Notes under the pieces: generated by a model | Database searches by the model: none | What the model was told of the DNA's origin: nothing | Seen by the model: only the letters and a program-made list of their open reading frames with translations | Assembly (NCBI GenBank): GCA_018896875.1 | Contig: JAHILT010000006.1 | Location: 29,297 to 93,296 of the forward strand | DNA: 64,000 nucleotides | Source: Patescibacteria group bacterium | GTDB lineage: Bacteria > Patescibacteriota > Minisyncoccia > UBA6257 > 02-FULL-45-10c | Reading direction: 5' to 3' | Part shown: positions 31,968 through 40,525 of the stretch, in pieces | How the letters are laid out: the number at the start of each line of letters is the position of its first letter | Position numbering within the stretch: position 1 is the stretch's first letter | Program-made: the position numbers and the translations under genes

Positions 31968-32597
31968 ATGAAAAAAGGAAAATTTATTGTATTAGATGGA
32001 ATAGATGGCTGTGGCAAAGGAACGATTCTTAAAAAAATCGCGTCTTATTTAGTTAATAAAAATAAAATGAGCCATGTCTTATTAACTCGTGAGCCATATA
32101 TCTCTGAACATAATGCTGAAATTCGAAGAATGATGAAAGAGAATGCTAATCCTTATGATAATGCTGAAATTTTCGCTGATCTTTTTGTAAAAGATAGAAA
32201 AGTTCATGCCGATTGGATTCAAAAAGAATTAGTAGCTGGGCATCACGTAGTTTGTGATAGATATAAATATTCGACATTAGCATATCAGCAAACACAAGGT
32301 ATTTCTTTGATAAAACTTATAGAAATGCATAAAGGAGTTTTAATTCCAGATCTTGCGATAATTGTGGATGTGCCTGTGGAAGAAGCAATTCGTCGCGCCA
32401 ATAAGGACAAGAATAGAAATTTTAAGGAGGTTTTTGAAAAACAAGAATTTCAGGAAAAATTAAGAACGAATTATCTTGCTTTTCCCAAGGCTTTTCCGAA
32501 AGAAAATATAGTTGTTTTAACGGGAGTTAGTTCTGATATAATTTTTGAAAAATCTAAAATTGAAATTGATAAAATTTTAAACGAGTCCCACACATAA
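31968..32597 (+). CDS. tmk: Thymidylate kinase
   Basis: Phosphorylates dTMP to dTDP, the step after ThyX. P-loop DGIDGCGKGT at residues 10-19, the DR motif in HHVVCDRYKYSTLAYQ and the LID-like region RRANKDKNRNFKEV are present. 209 residues is normal. The -10 box TATACT (31951-31956) is 11 bases before the ATG. Its last codons and stop (ESHT, TAA) lie inside the left arm of leader element 2, so that element and this gene share sequence. Confidence 0.95.
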   Translation: MKKGKFIVLDGIDGCGKGTILKKIASYLVNKNKMSHVLLTREPYISEHNAEIRRMMKENANPYDNAEIFADLFVKDRKVHADWIQKELVAGHHVVCDRYKYSTLAYQQTQGISLIKLIEMHKGVLIPDLAIIVDVPVEEAIRRANKDKNRNFKEVFEKQEFQEKLRTNYLAFPKAFPKENIVVLTGVSSDIIFEKSKIEIDKILNESHT

Positions 32598-32718
32598 CAA
32601 AAACTGATAAAATATAATATTTTAAATATCATAAAAACTGATGAATAATTCGCGAGAAAATAATTAACAACATTAATTACAAAAGCCTTACTTTTGGGTT
32701 TTTGTTATGTGGGGGATG
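32585..32718 (+). promoter_or_regulatory. Start-codon inverted-repeat leader element, copy 2 (before gatB)
   Basis: Left arm 32585-32605 and right arm 32697-32717 (ends TTATGTGGGGGAT) pair with few mismatches. The hairpin AAAAG-CCTTA-CTTTT (32681-32695) ends one base before the right arm. TATAAT at 32613-32618 may be an internal -10 box. The left arm includes the tmk stop codon. Confidence 0.65.
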
Positions 32719-34188
32719 AGTAAATATTTACCAACAATAGGATTAGAGGTTCACGCTGAGCTTTGTACTAAAACAAAGATGTTTTGTGATTGCCCAAATA
32801 ATCCTAATGAAAAAAGAGCCAATATTAATGTTTGTCCAATTTGCCTAGGCCACCCCGGGGCTTTGCCAGTTATAAATAGAAAAGCTATTGAGATGGTGAT
32901 TAAAATTGGATTTGCCGTAAAAGGGGAGATTAATGATAATTTTAAATTTGACAGAAAAAATTATTTTTATCCCGACCTTCCTAAGGGTTATCAGATTTCA
33001 CAAAGCGATTTACCAATAGTAAAAGGAGGCATTGTAGATATTTCTAGTTACCTAGGATATGACAGAATAATAAAGGTTAATAGGGTTCATTTAGAAGAAG
33101 ATGCGGGGAAATTAGTTCATAGCGTTGATAAAGAAGGAAAAGATATCTCATTGGTTAATTTTAATAGAGGAGGGCTTCCTTTAGTGGAAATGGTTTCTGA
33201 ACCAGATATTCATAGCGCTGAAGAAGCTGTGGCTTATGCAAAAGAATTGCAATTAATTTTACGTTATTTAGGGGCTTCTACTGCTGATTTAGAAAACGGA
33301 CAAATGAGAGCAGACGTAAATATATCTATTAGTGATAACGATAATCTTGGCACTAAGGTTGAGATTAAGAATTTAAATTCTTTCAATTCTATTGGAAACT
33401 CAATTAATTATGAGATAAAGAGACAGGCAGAAATTTTGTCTAACGATAAAAATACAAAAATCATTCACGAAACTCGTGGCTGGGACGACATAAAACAAAA
33501 AACTTTTTCTCAACGATCCAAAGAAGAGGCTCAAGATTATCGTTATTTTCCAGAACCAGATTTGCCACCTTTAACTAAAGATGGATTTGATATTGAAGGA
33601 CTTTCTAAAAGTATTCCAGAGCTTCCTATAGAAAAAAGAGCACGATTTAATAAGCAATACGATTTATCCCCGGATCAAATAAGTATATTAATTGAAGACA
33701 AGAAAATGTCTGACTATTTTGAGCAGTCTCTTTCAGAGTTAGAGGCGGACAATCAAAAAAAAGCTAATCTAGAAAAGATAAAATTAATTTTTAATTATTT
33801 ATCTAGTGATTTGAGAGGATTATTAATTATTAAAGGAGTCGGGTTTGATGAATGTAAAATTACTCCTGAGAATTTTGCCGATCTTATAGATATGATAATA
33901 AAAAAAGAAATTACTAGTCGGGTTGCAAAAGATTTATTGGTTAAGATATTAGAAACAGGCTCTGATCCTAGAGATATAGTTAGTCAAGAAGGGTTGGGGC
34001 AAATTTCTGATGAAGCAGGGTTGAAAGATTTGGTTATAAAAATAATCGAAGAAAATCCAAAGGCAGTAGATGATTATAGAAAAGGCAAAATACAGGTTGT
34101 TATGTTTTTAATAGGAAAGACCATGGCTATTTTAAAGGGTCGTGGAAATCCAGATATTTTGAAAAAATTATTTAAAGAAAATATTTAA
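32716..34188 (+). CDS. gatB: Aspartyl/glutamyl-tRNA amidotransferase subunit B
   Basis: Part of GatCAB, which converts Glu-tRNA-Gln and Asp-tRNA-Asn to the amide forms. The start YLPTIGLEVHAEL, zinc cysteines in MFCDCPNNP and VCPICLGHPGALP, NFDRKNYFYPDLPKGYQ-like segment, VHLEEDAGKLVH and the C-terminal YqeY-like tail (IVSQEGLGQISD, QVVMFLIGKTM) are all present. gatA and gatC are not adjacent. I chose the ATG at 32716; an in-frame ATG at 32707 lies in the leader element's right arm. Confidence 0.97.
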   Translation: MSKYLPTIGLEVHAELCTKTKMFCDCPNNPNEKRANINVCPICLGHPGALPVINRKAIEMVIKIGFAVKGEINDNFKFDRKNYFYPDLPKGYQISQSDLPIVKGGIVDISSYLGYDRIIKVNRVHLEEDAGKLVHSVDKEGKDISLVNFNRGGLPLVEMVSEPDIHSAEEAVAYAKELQLILRYLGASTADLENGQMRADVNISISDNDNLGTKVEIKNLNSFNSIGNSINYEIKRQAEILSNDKNTKIIHETRGWDDIKQKTFSQRSKEEAQDYRYFPEPDLPPLTKDGFDIEGLSKSIPELPIEKRARFNKQYDLSPDQISILIEDKKMSDYFEQSLSELEADNQKKANLEKIKLIFNYLSSDLRGLLIIKGVGFDECKITPENFADLIDMIIKKEITSRVAKDLLVKILETGSDPRDIVSQEGLGQISDEAGLKDLVIKIIEENPKAVDDYRKGKIQVVMFLIGKTMAILKGRGNPDILKKLFKENI

Positions 34189-34200
34189 TACATAGGCAAT

Positions 34201-34228
34201 AAAAAAGGTCTCGCTCGAGACCTTTTTT
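34201..34228. terminator. Bidirectional terminator between gatB and thrS
   Basis: AAAAAAGGTCTCG and CGAGACCTTTTTT separated by CT. A and T runs on both sides serve the two convergent genes. Confidence 0.92.
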
Positions 34229-34229
34229 A

Positions 34230-36122
34230 TTAATTATTAGGTTTGTTTTCTGAATCTAATTTTTCAATTAATTCTTTCGTAGACATTTCTCCTATCGTTC
34301 CTATCCCTCTTTGTCTAATATTTACTGTTTTATTCTTTTCTTCTTTTTCTCCTACAATTAAGATGTACGGATATTTTTTCATTTCAGCTTCACGAATTTT
34401 TTTACCGATAGTATTATTAGACAAATCAATCTCTACTCTATACTCTTTTTCAAATAATTGTTTTTGGATTGATTGAGCGTAGTCATTAATATTCTCAGAG
34501 ATTGGTAAAATCATTATTTGCGTAGGCGAAAGCCAAAGAGGAAATTTCCCTTCATAATGTTCTATTAATAAACCAATAAATCTTTCAAAGCTTCCAAAGA
34601 GAGCCCTATGTAATACATAAGGTCTTTCGTTCTCTCCTTTATTATTAATAAAGGTCATATCAAAACGTTTAGGTAAATTGAAATCAAATTGTAGGGTAGA
34701 GCATTGCCACTCTCGCCCTAATACATCTTTAATTTTAAAGTCTAATTTTGGTCCATAAAAAGCCGCTTCTCCAATTTCTTCTTTAAACTCAAGTTTTTTT
34801 TCTTTGGCTACTTTTCTCAAAATTTTCTCGGTAAATATCCACCCTTTATCATTCCCAGCATATTTAACCTTGTCCTTAGGGTCACGTAAGGAAAGATAAA
34901 CATTAATAGAATTAATATCAAAGCCAAAGGACTTAAACATAAATAAAATAAAATCAATAACTTTTTTAAGTTCATCTTCTAATTGGTCTTGTCTACAAAT
35001 AATATGGGCATCGTCTTGAGTAAAACCTCGTACTCTAGTTAATCCAGAAAGTTCTCCCTTTTTTTCAAATCTATAAACAGTTCCACATTCAGCCCATCTA
35101 AAAGGAAATTCTCTGTATGACTTTGGTGTATTTTTATATATTTGAATATGAAACGGACAATTCATTGGTTTGAGCAAGTATTCTTCTGAAGTTTCAGCTT
35201 TCTTTTTGTTCTTTTTTTCTTCCAATGTTTGTCCCGCTTCTAGTGGAGGATACATACTACTACTATAAAATCCCCAGTGACCAGAAGTTTCCCAAAGATT
35301 ACGATGTCCAATATGAGGACTCCTCACAAGGTCGTAGCCGTTTTTAAGATGTTCTTTGTACCAAAAAGCTTCAATTATTCTCCAAAGAATTGCGCCCTTA
35401 GGATGCCAAAGTGGCAAGCCAAGTCCTACTTTTTCATCAATATGGAATAAATCTAATTCTTTTCCTAGTTTTCTATGGTCTCTCTTTTTTGCTTCTTCTA
35501 AGAGGTGGAGATAATCTTTTAATTCCTTCTTGCTATCAAAAGCTATTCCATAAATTCTAGTGAGCATAGGATTTTTTTCACTTCCTTTCCAATAAGCTCC
35601 AGCTATGTGAGTAAGCTTAAAAGAATCAAATCCGATTTCTTTGGTATTTTTTACATGAGGGCCCTTACAGAGATCAGTAAAAATGTCTCCGGTATCATAA
35701 ATATGAATAGGAGCTTTTTCTTTTTGTAATTCTTTAATAAGTTCTAATTTAAATTTTTGATTACTAAATATTTTTTTAGCTTTTAACGGAGTGATTTTTT
35801 CGCTTTTAAAATCTATTCTTTTATTAATAAAAGAACGCATTTCTTTTTCCAGCATCGGCAAATCTAATTCGCCGATCGCTGACCCCGCTGACTTTGGCTG
35901 ACCCCGCTGACTTATTTTTTGTCCGCGAAGTCCGCTTTTGTCCGCGGAGTCTGCACTAAAGAGGAAGTCATAATAAAAACCGTTTTCTATAGTTGGTCCT
36001 ATACCTAATTTTGTTTTAGGATATTTTTTGAGAACAGCCGCAGCCAAAAGATGGGCTAGCGAATGTCTAGCCTTATCTATACTAGCTTGTTTTAATTCTT
36101 CTGAATTGGTTTGTTTGCTCAT
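34230..36122 (-). CDS. thrS: Threonyl-tRNA synthetase (no TGS domain)
   Basis: Charges tRNA-Thr. The protein starts directly in the editing domain (HSLAHLLAAAVLKKYPKTKL), so the N-terminal TGS domain of about 60 residues is missing. Class II motifs follow: YLLKPMNCPFHIQIYK with the zinc cysteine, PFRWAECGTVYRFE (motif 2), VRGFTQDDAHIIC and the C-terminal anticodon-binding domain from about 530. Residues about 55-85 (SADSADKSGLRGQKISQRGQ and on) are a translated repeat inserted between FYYDF and the next conserved LPMLEKEM. A TATAAT lies 7 bases before the ATG. Confidence 0.95.
   Translation of the reverse strand: MSKQTNSEELKQASIDKARHSLAHLLAAAVLKKYPKTKLGIGPTIENGFYYDFLFSADSADKSGLRGQKISQRGQPKSAGSAIGELDLPMLEKEMRSFINKRIDFKSEKITPLKAKKIFSNQKFKLELIKELQKEKAPIHIYDTGDIFTDLCKGPHVKNTKEIGFDSFKLTHIAGAYWKGSEKNPMLTRIYGIAFDSKKELKDYLHLLEEAKKRDHRKLGKELDLFHIDEKVGLGLPLWHPKGAILWRIIEAFWYKEHLKNGYDLVRSPHIGHRNLWETSGHWGFYSSSMYPPLEAGQTLEEKKNKKKAETSEEYLLKPMNCPFHIQIYKNTPKSYREFPFRWAECGTVYRFEKKGELSGLTRVRGFTQDDAHIICRQDQLEDELKKVIDFILFMFKSFGFDINSINVYLSLRDPKDKVKYAGNDKGWIFTEKILRKVAKEKKLEFKEEIGEAAFYGPKLDFKIKDVLGREWQCSTLQFDFNLPKRFDMTFINNKGENERPYVLHRALFGSFERFIGLLIEHYEGKFPLWLSPTQIMILPISENINDYAQSIQKQLFEKEYRVEIDLSNNTIGKKIREAEMKKYPYILIVGEKEEKNKTVNIRQRGIGTIGEMSTKELIEKLDSENKPNN
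35868..35958 (-). repeat. Translated repeat block inside thrS
   Basis: Two GACCCCGCTGACT units and two GTCCGCG(A/G)AGTC(C/T)GC units on the plus strand, GC-rich against an AT-rich gene. It adds about 30 residues to the editing domain. Related to the block in ppsA at 22405. Confidence 0.8.
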
Positions 36123-36129
36123 AGGTTCT

Positions 36130-36135
36130 ATTATA
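36130..36135 (-). promoter_or_regulatory. -10 box immediately upstream of thrS
   Basis: TATAAT on the minus strand, 7 bases before the ATG. Transcription would begin at or next to the start codon. No clear -35 box is seen. Confidence 0.45.
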
Positions 36136-36185
36136 GATTAATTTTTAAAAAAATGCATTATGCCATGCATTTTTGACATATTCAT

Positions 36186-36214
36186 TTGACAGAAAAACAA
36201 GGCACCGATACAAT
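36186..36214 (+). promoter_or_regulatory. Promoter of a small zinc-ribbon gene
   Basis: Consensus TTGACA (36186-36191), 17-base spacer, TACAAT (36209-36214). It is the best sigma-70-type promoter in the window and leaves a leader of about 30 bases with a strong ribosome binding site. Confidence 0.8.
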
Positions 36215-36252
36215 AAAAACATCTTTAAAAATTTAATAAGGAGGAATGGATT

Positions 36253-36483
36253 ATGTCAGAAAAAAAAAGTTGTGATAATGAAAAATGCAGAGTTTGTGGA
36301 AAAGATAAGATGCTTACCGCTGAAGGAGTGTGTGTGTATTGTTCTTATCCTCCAGGTTATCCTTTGCATAAAGACTGGAAAAAACTACAGAAAGAACTTC
36401 TTCCGAAACAACGAGAAAAAGACCGGAAATTAAAAAAATGGGCTCGGAATTGGAAGAAATCCCTTAGCCGAAAACGTACGTAG
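36253..36483 (+). CDS. Small zinc-ribbon-like basic protein
   Basis: 76 residues, not recognised. Cysteines are in CDNEKCRVCGK and GVCVYC, which together look like a zinc ribbon, followed by a lysine/arginine-rich helix. AAGGAGG (36238-36244) is 8 bases before the ATG, the promoter is near consensus and a terminator follows, so this is a well-expressed, self-contained unit. A nucleic-acid-binding role is possible but not shown. Confidence 0.65.
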   Translation: MSEKKSCDNEKCRVCGKDKMLTAEGVCVYCSYPPGYPLHKDWKKLQKELLPKQREKDRKLKKWARNWKKSLSRKRT

Positions 36484-36504
36484 ATATTTAAATCAAGGTC
36501 TAAC

Positions 36505-36538
36505 AAAAGGAGCATTAGAATATAATGCTCCTTTTTTC
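36505..36538 (+). terminator. Intrinsic terminator after the small zinc-ribbon gene
   Basis: AAAAGGAGCATT and AATGCTCCTTTT: a 12-bp perfect stem, 7-base loop, then a T-run. It may also serve dnaE in the opposite direction. Confidence 0.9.
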
Positions 36539-36557
36539 TTTGTATTTTATTTTTATT

Positions 36558-39500
36558 TTAAAGAAATATTTTAGCCGTTCTACAAATTATCTTAGGATCA
36601 TTATCTCTTAAGGATATTTTTCCAGAGATTAAAATTATGTTTCCTTCTATCCATATATTGCGTGTTTTTTCTAAAACATCTGAGAAAACTAATATTTCTA
36701 CATTAGATTCAAGGTCTTCTACTTTAACAAAAAGCATAGGTTGTCCTAATTTTGTATTTATTTGTTTAACCTTAGTTATCAATCCAGCTATTTTAACGTT
36801 TTTAGGGCGAGACCATTCATCATTATCTCCTCTTGTTAACGCTTGCTTTATTCCTGTTGCCCCAGCTTTTTTAATTTTTTCTCCAAGACTATCCAAGGGA
36901 TGTCCAGATATAAAAATACCTAAAACTTCTTTCTCCCAATTTGTTTTTTCAATTGATGTGGCAACTGCGCAAGATTTTAATTTTAAGGCATCGGTTGAAA
37001 TTCTAGGTCCCCCAAATAAACTATTTTGAGTATTAGTCTTTGATTTTCGTATACTAGCGGTAAATTTAATTATATCTTCTATATTTATTAGAATTTGATT
37101 TCTTTCTATTCCTAAGCAATCTAAAGATCCAGATTTAGCAAGGCTTTCTAATGATTTTTTATTCAAATCTTTATGGTCTACTCTTTCTAATAAATCAACA
37201 AAATTTTTATAAGGTCCATTCCTTTGTCTTTCTGCGACAATGGCGTCTACTATATTTTGTCCAATATTTTTAATAGCTATTAGTCCAAATCTAATATTTT
37301 TGTTTTCTGGAACAAATTTAGCGAAACTTTTATTAACGTCAGGAGGTAAGACCTCTATTCCTATTTTTTGAGATTCTTTGACAAGAAAGGCCTCTCTTTC
37401 TATGTCTCCAGAATCGGCATCTAAAAGGCTCGTATAGAATTCTATTGGATAATGTGCTCGTAAGTATGCTGTACGATATCCTATAATTGCATAACAAGCG
37501 GCATGACTTCTATTAAAACCATATTGAGCAAATGGCACAAACCATTGCCATATTTGTTCAGCAACTTTTTTTTCTATACCATTCTTAGTCATTCCGTTTA
37601 TCATTTTTTGGGATTGTTCGTCTAATAATGTTTTAATTTTTTTACCAACAGCCTTTCTTAGAATGTCTGCTTCTGAAATAGAAAAGCCAGCCAAATTTTG
37701 AGCTATCTTTATCAATTGTTCTTGATAAATAGCTACTCCGTATGTTTTTTTAAGAACCGGTTCAAGCTTAGGATGAATATAGTTTATTGCTTCTTTTTTA
37801 AATTTTCTAGCAATGTATTTAGGAATAAATTCCATTGGACCAGGTCTATAAAGGGCTACCATTGCAATGATGTCTTCTATCTCGCTAGGTTCTAATTCTT
37901 TCAAATAACGTCTCATTCCACTAGATTCAAGTTGAAAAACTCCAGTTGTATCTCCAGCTTGAAGGACCTTAAAAGTTTTTTTATCGTTTAAAGGTATTTT
38001 TTCAATATTCAAATCAATATCATAATTTTCCTTTATCAAGCGCATGGTATTTTCTATAATTGTTAAGTTTTTAAGTCCGAGAAGATCGATTTTTAAAATA
38101 CCTAAATCTTCTACGCTGTGCATTTCAAATTGAGTAATAATGGTACTTTTGTCTTTTGGGGCGTATTGAACAGGCATATAATCAGTTAGCGGATTTTTGG
38201 TTATAACAGTTCCGCAAGCATGAACAGAGGCATGCCTTACGACTCCTTCTAAATTTTTAGCGGCGTCAAGCAGTTTTTTACCTTCAGGATTATTCTCATA
38301 AATATTTTTTAGTTCTGGAATAGAATCGATGGCTTCTTTTAATTTTGTATTAAAGGGGATTAATTTGGCTGTCATATCGCAAAAAGAAAGAGGGATTCCT
38401 AATGCTCTTCCCGAATCTCTAATCGCTGCACGAGCAGCCATAGTTCCAAATGTTATTATATGCGCTACGTGATCCATTCCATATTTTTCTTGGAGATAAC
38501 CAAAAACTTCGTCTCTGCGAGTATCGGCAAAATCTAAGTCTATATCAGGCATTTGAATACGTTCAGGATTTAAGAATCTTTCAAATATAAGATCATATGC
38601 TAAAGGATCAAGGTCTGTTATGCCTAAAATATAAGAAACGATACTTCCTGCTGCCGAACCTCTTCCTGGTCCAACAGATATGCCTCTTTCTTTAGCCCAG
38701 TTTACAAAGTCTTGTACTATCAAAAAATAATCTATAAAACCAGTTTTTTTAATTATTTCTAGCTCATATTTAAGTCTTGTTTCTATTTCTTTTGTAAGCT
38801 TTGGATAACGGAAAGATAGTTTTTCTTTAATTAATTTTTCTAAATAAATTTCAGATGTTTCATTCTCAGGAAGAGGGAATTTAGGTAAATGAATTTTTCC
38901 AAGTTGGATTTTTACGTTGCATCTATCAGAAATTTTCATTGTATTCTCCAATACTTCAGGTATGTCTTTAAAAAATTCAGCCATTTGTTCTGGAGATCGC
39001 AATGAAAAATCATCGTCTAAGACTAGGCGATTTGGATCATTAACGGTTGTGCCAGTTTGTACAGACAAGAGAATATCGTGATATTTAGCATCCTCGGATT
39101 TAATATAATGAACATCTTGAGTGGCCACTATTTCAATTCCTGTTTTTTTAGATATTTTTATCATCCCTTCATTTACTTTTTTGACTTCAGGAATATTTGG
39201 ATGATGTCCGATTTCAAGAAAAAAATTACCGATACCAAATATTTCTTGATATTCCAAGGCAATTTCTTTTGCTTTTTCAAATTTATTATTCATTAAGGCT
39301 CGTCCAATTTCTCCTGCGGGGCAAGCAGAAAGACCAATGAGTCCTTCATGATATTTTTTTAATAATTTTTTATCTATTCTTGGCTTGTAATAAAAACCTT
39401 CTAAATTTGCCTTGCTTACTAATTTAATTAAATTTTTCCACCCTGTATTATTTTCTGCCAATAAAACTAAATGATAAGATTTATTATCTATTCCACTTCT

Positions 39501-39737
39501 TTTATCAAGATGGCTGTTTGGCGCTACATAGACTTCTACTCCCAATATTGGTTTAATGCCAGCTTTTTTCGCTTTTTTGTAAAATTCAATTGCTGCGTAA
39601 AGATTGCCGTGGTCAGTTATAGCTATTGAATCCATTCCTAGTTCTTTTGTTGTTTTGATTATATCGTCTATCTTTGCTAATCCATCAAGAAGAGAATAGC
39701 AAGAATGAGTATGTAGGTGAGTAAAATTATTCTTCAT
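36558..39737 (-). CDS. dnaE: DNA polymerase III subunit alpha
   Basis: Replicative polymerase. The PHP domain opens FTHLHTHSCYSLLDGLAKI with intact metal histidines. The C-family palm has SVGPGRGSAAGSIVSYILG and the catalytic MPDIDLDFADTRRDEV near 395-410. The fingers include YQEQLIKIAQ and YGFNRSHAACYA; an OB-fold lies near the C-terminus (VKIAGLITKVKQ). At 1059 residues it is about 100 shorter than E. coli DnaE. A TATAAT ends 10 bases before the ATG, so the leader is very short. Confidence 0.97.
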   Translation of the reverse strand: MKNNFTHLHTHSCYSLLDGLAKIDDIIKTTKELGMDSIAITDHGNLYAAIEFYKKAKKAGIKPILGVEVYVAPNSHLDKRSGIDNKSYHLVLLAENNTGWKNLIKLVSKANLEGFYYKPRIDKKLLKKYHEGLIGLSACPAGEIGRALMNNKFEKAKEIALEYQEIFGIGNFFLEIGHHPNIPEVKKVNEGMIKISKKTGIEIVATQDVHYIKSEDAKYHDILLSVQTGTTVNDPNRLVLDDDFSLRSPEQMAEFFKDIPEVLENTMKISDRCNVKIQLGKIHLPKFPLPENETSEIYLEKLIKEKLSFRYPKLTKEIETRLKYELEIIKKTGFIDYFLIVQDFVNWAKERGISVGPGRGSAAGSIVSYILGITDLDPLAYDLIFERFLNPERIQMPDIDLDFADTRRDEVFGYLQEKYGMDHVAHIITFGTMAARAAIRDSGRALGIPLSFCDMTAKLIPFNTKLKEAIDSIPELKNIYENNPEGKKLLDAAKNLEGVVRHASVHACGTVITKNPLTDYMPVQYAPKDKSTIITQFEMHSVEDLGILKIDLLGLKNLTIIENTMRLIKENYDIDLNIEKIPLNDKKTFKVLQAGDTTGVFQLESSGMRRYLKELEPSEIEDIIAMVALYRPGPMEFIPKYIARKFKKEAINYIHPKLEPVLKKTYGVAIYQEQLIKIAQNLAGFSISEADILRKAVGKKIKTLLDEQSQKMINGMTKNGIEKKVAEQIWQWFVPFAQYGFNRSHAACYAIIGYRTAYLRAHYPIEFYTSLLDADSGDIEREAFLVKESQKIGIEVLPPDVNKSFAKFVPENKNIRFGLIAIKNIGQNIVDAIVAERQRNGPYKNFVDLLERVDHKDLNKKSLESLAKSGSLDCLGIERNQILINIEDIIKFTASIRKSKTNTQNSLFGGPRISTDALKLKSCAVATSIEKTNWEKEVLGIFISGHPLDSLGEKIKKAGATGIKQALTRGDNDEWSRPKNVKIAGLITKVKQINTKLGQPMLFVKVEDLESNVEILVFSDVLEKTRNIWIEGNIILISGKISLRDNDPKIICRTAKIFL

Positions 39738-39855
39738 GTGTTTTCATATTATATCTAATTTATTATAACTCATAAATTTTAAAAACTTAAATATTTTGCC
39801 TTTTATGTGATTTTATGATATTTTTAATACATATAATTAAAAATAAATTAATAAT

Positions 39856-40014
39856 ATGGGTGGTGTACCAGTAAAACATCGTTCTAAATCAAAAGTTGGC
39901 AGAAGTAGGTCTCATCAAGCATTAAAAAGAGCTAATATTTCGGCTTGTAAGAGCTGTAAAGCTCCTGTTTTGTCTCATAGGCTTTGTCCAAATTGCAAGG
40001 AATACAAAAAATAG
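39856..40014 (+). CDS. rpmF: 50S ribosomal protein L32
   Basis: 52 residues: MGGVPVKHRSKSKVGRSRSH followed by a zinc ribbon with cysteines in CKSC and CPNC. It starts with ATG after AATAAT and has no Shine-Dalgarno sequence. nusB starts 4 bases after its stop. A link between rpmF and nusB-rnc is plausible as an expression unit for ribosome assembly. Confidence 0.93.
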   Translation: MGGVPVKHRSKSKVGRSRSHQALKRANISACKSCKAPVLSHRLCPNCKEYKK

Positions 40015-40018
40015 TAAT

Positions 40019-40501
40019 ATGGCCACAAGACACTTAGCTAGATCTATAGTGCTCCAATCTCTTTATGAGTGGGATTTTTATAATCAGAAAAAAGATTTAA
40101 CAGAAATTCTAGAAAGAAATATGATAGAGTTTGGACCAGGTATAGACGAGCCAGAATTTGTTTGGAATTTAATGAATAAGATTATTATTCATAAAAAAGA
40201 AATTGATAATGTTATTGAAAAAGCAGCTCCTGAGTGGCCAATAAAACAAATATCTATTGTAGATAGAAATGCGTTGCGTATTGGTCTTTACGAGCTTTTA
40301 TATGCGGATAAGGACGAAATACCGTCAAAAGTAGCTATAAATGAAGCAATAGAATTGGCAAAAAATTTTGGGGGAAATAATTCAGGAAAATTTATAAATG
40401 GTGTATTAGGCACTGTTTATAGAGAAATAGGTGAGTCTGACAAAGATAACAAAAAGCCAATAGTTGAAGACGAACAACCAACAATTAACGATAAAAAATA
40501 A
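40019..40501 (+). CDS. nusB: Transcription antitermination protein NusB
   Basis: Binds boxA RNA with NusE in rRNA antitermination. The start ATRHLARSIVLQSLYEWDF, the middle PIKQISIVDRNALRIGLYEL and EIPSKVAINEAIELAKNFGG, and the ending KFINGVLGTVYRE are classic. 160 residues, with a charged tail. It is 24 bases upstream of rnc. Confidence 0.96.
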   Translation: MATRHLARSIVLQSLYEWDFYNQKKDLTEILERNMIEFGPGIDEPEFVWNLMNKIIIHKKEIDNVIEKAAPEWPIKQISIVDRNALRIGLYELLYADKDEIPSKVAINEAIELAKNFGGNNSGKFINGVLGTVYREIGESDKDNKKPIVEDEQPTINDKK

Positions 40502-40525
40502 TTTTGACATTTTGAATTTACTACC

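Noticed and set aside
36173..36433. 86-codon ORF overlapping the small zinc-ribbon gene
   Set aside because: The frame starting at 36253 has the promoter, the ribosome binding site and a zinc-ribbon pattern; the other frame has none.
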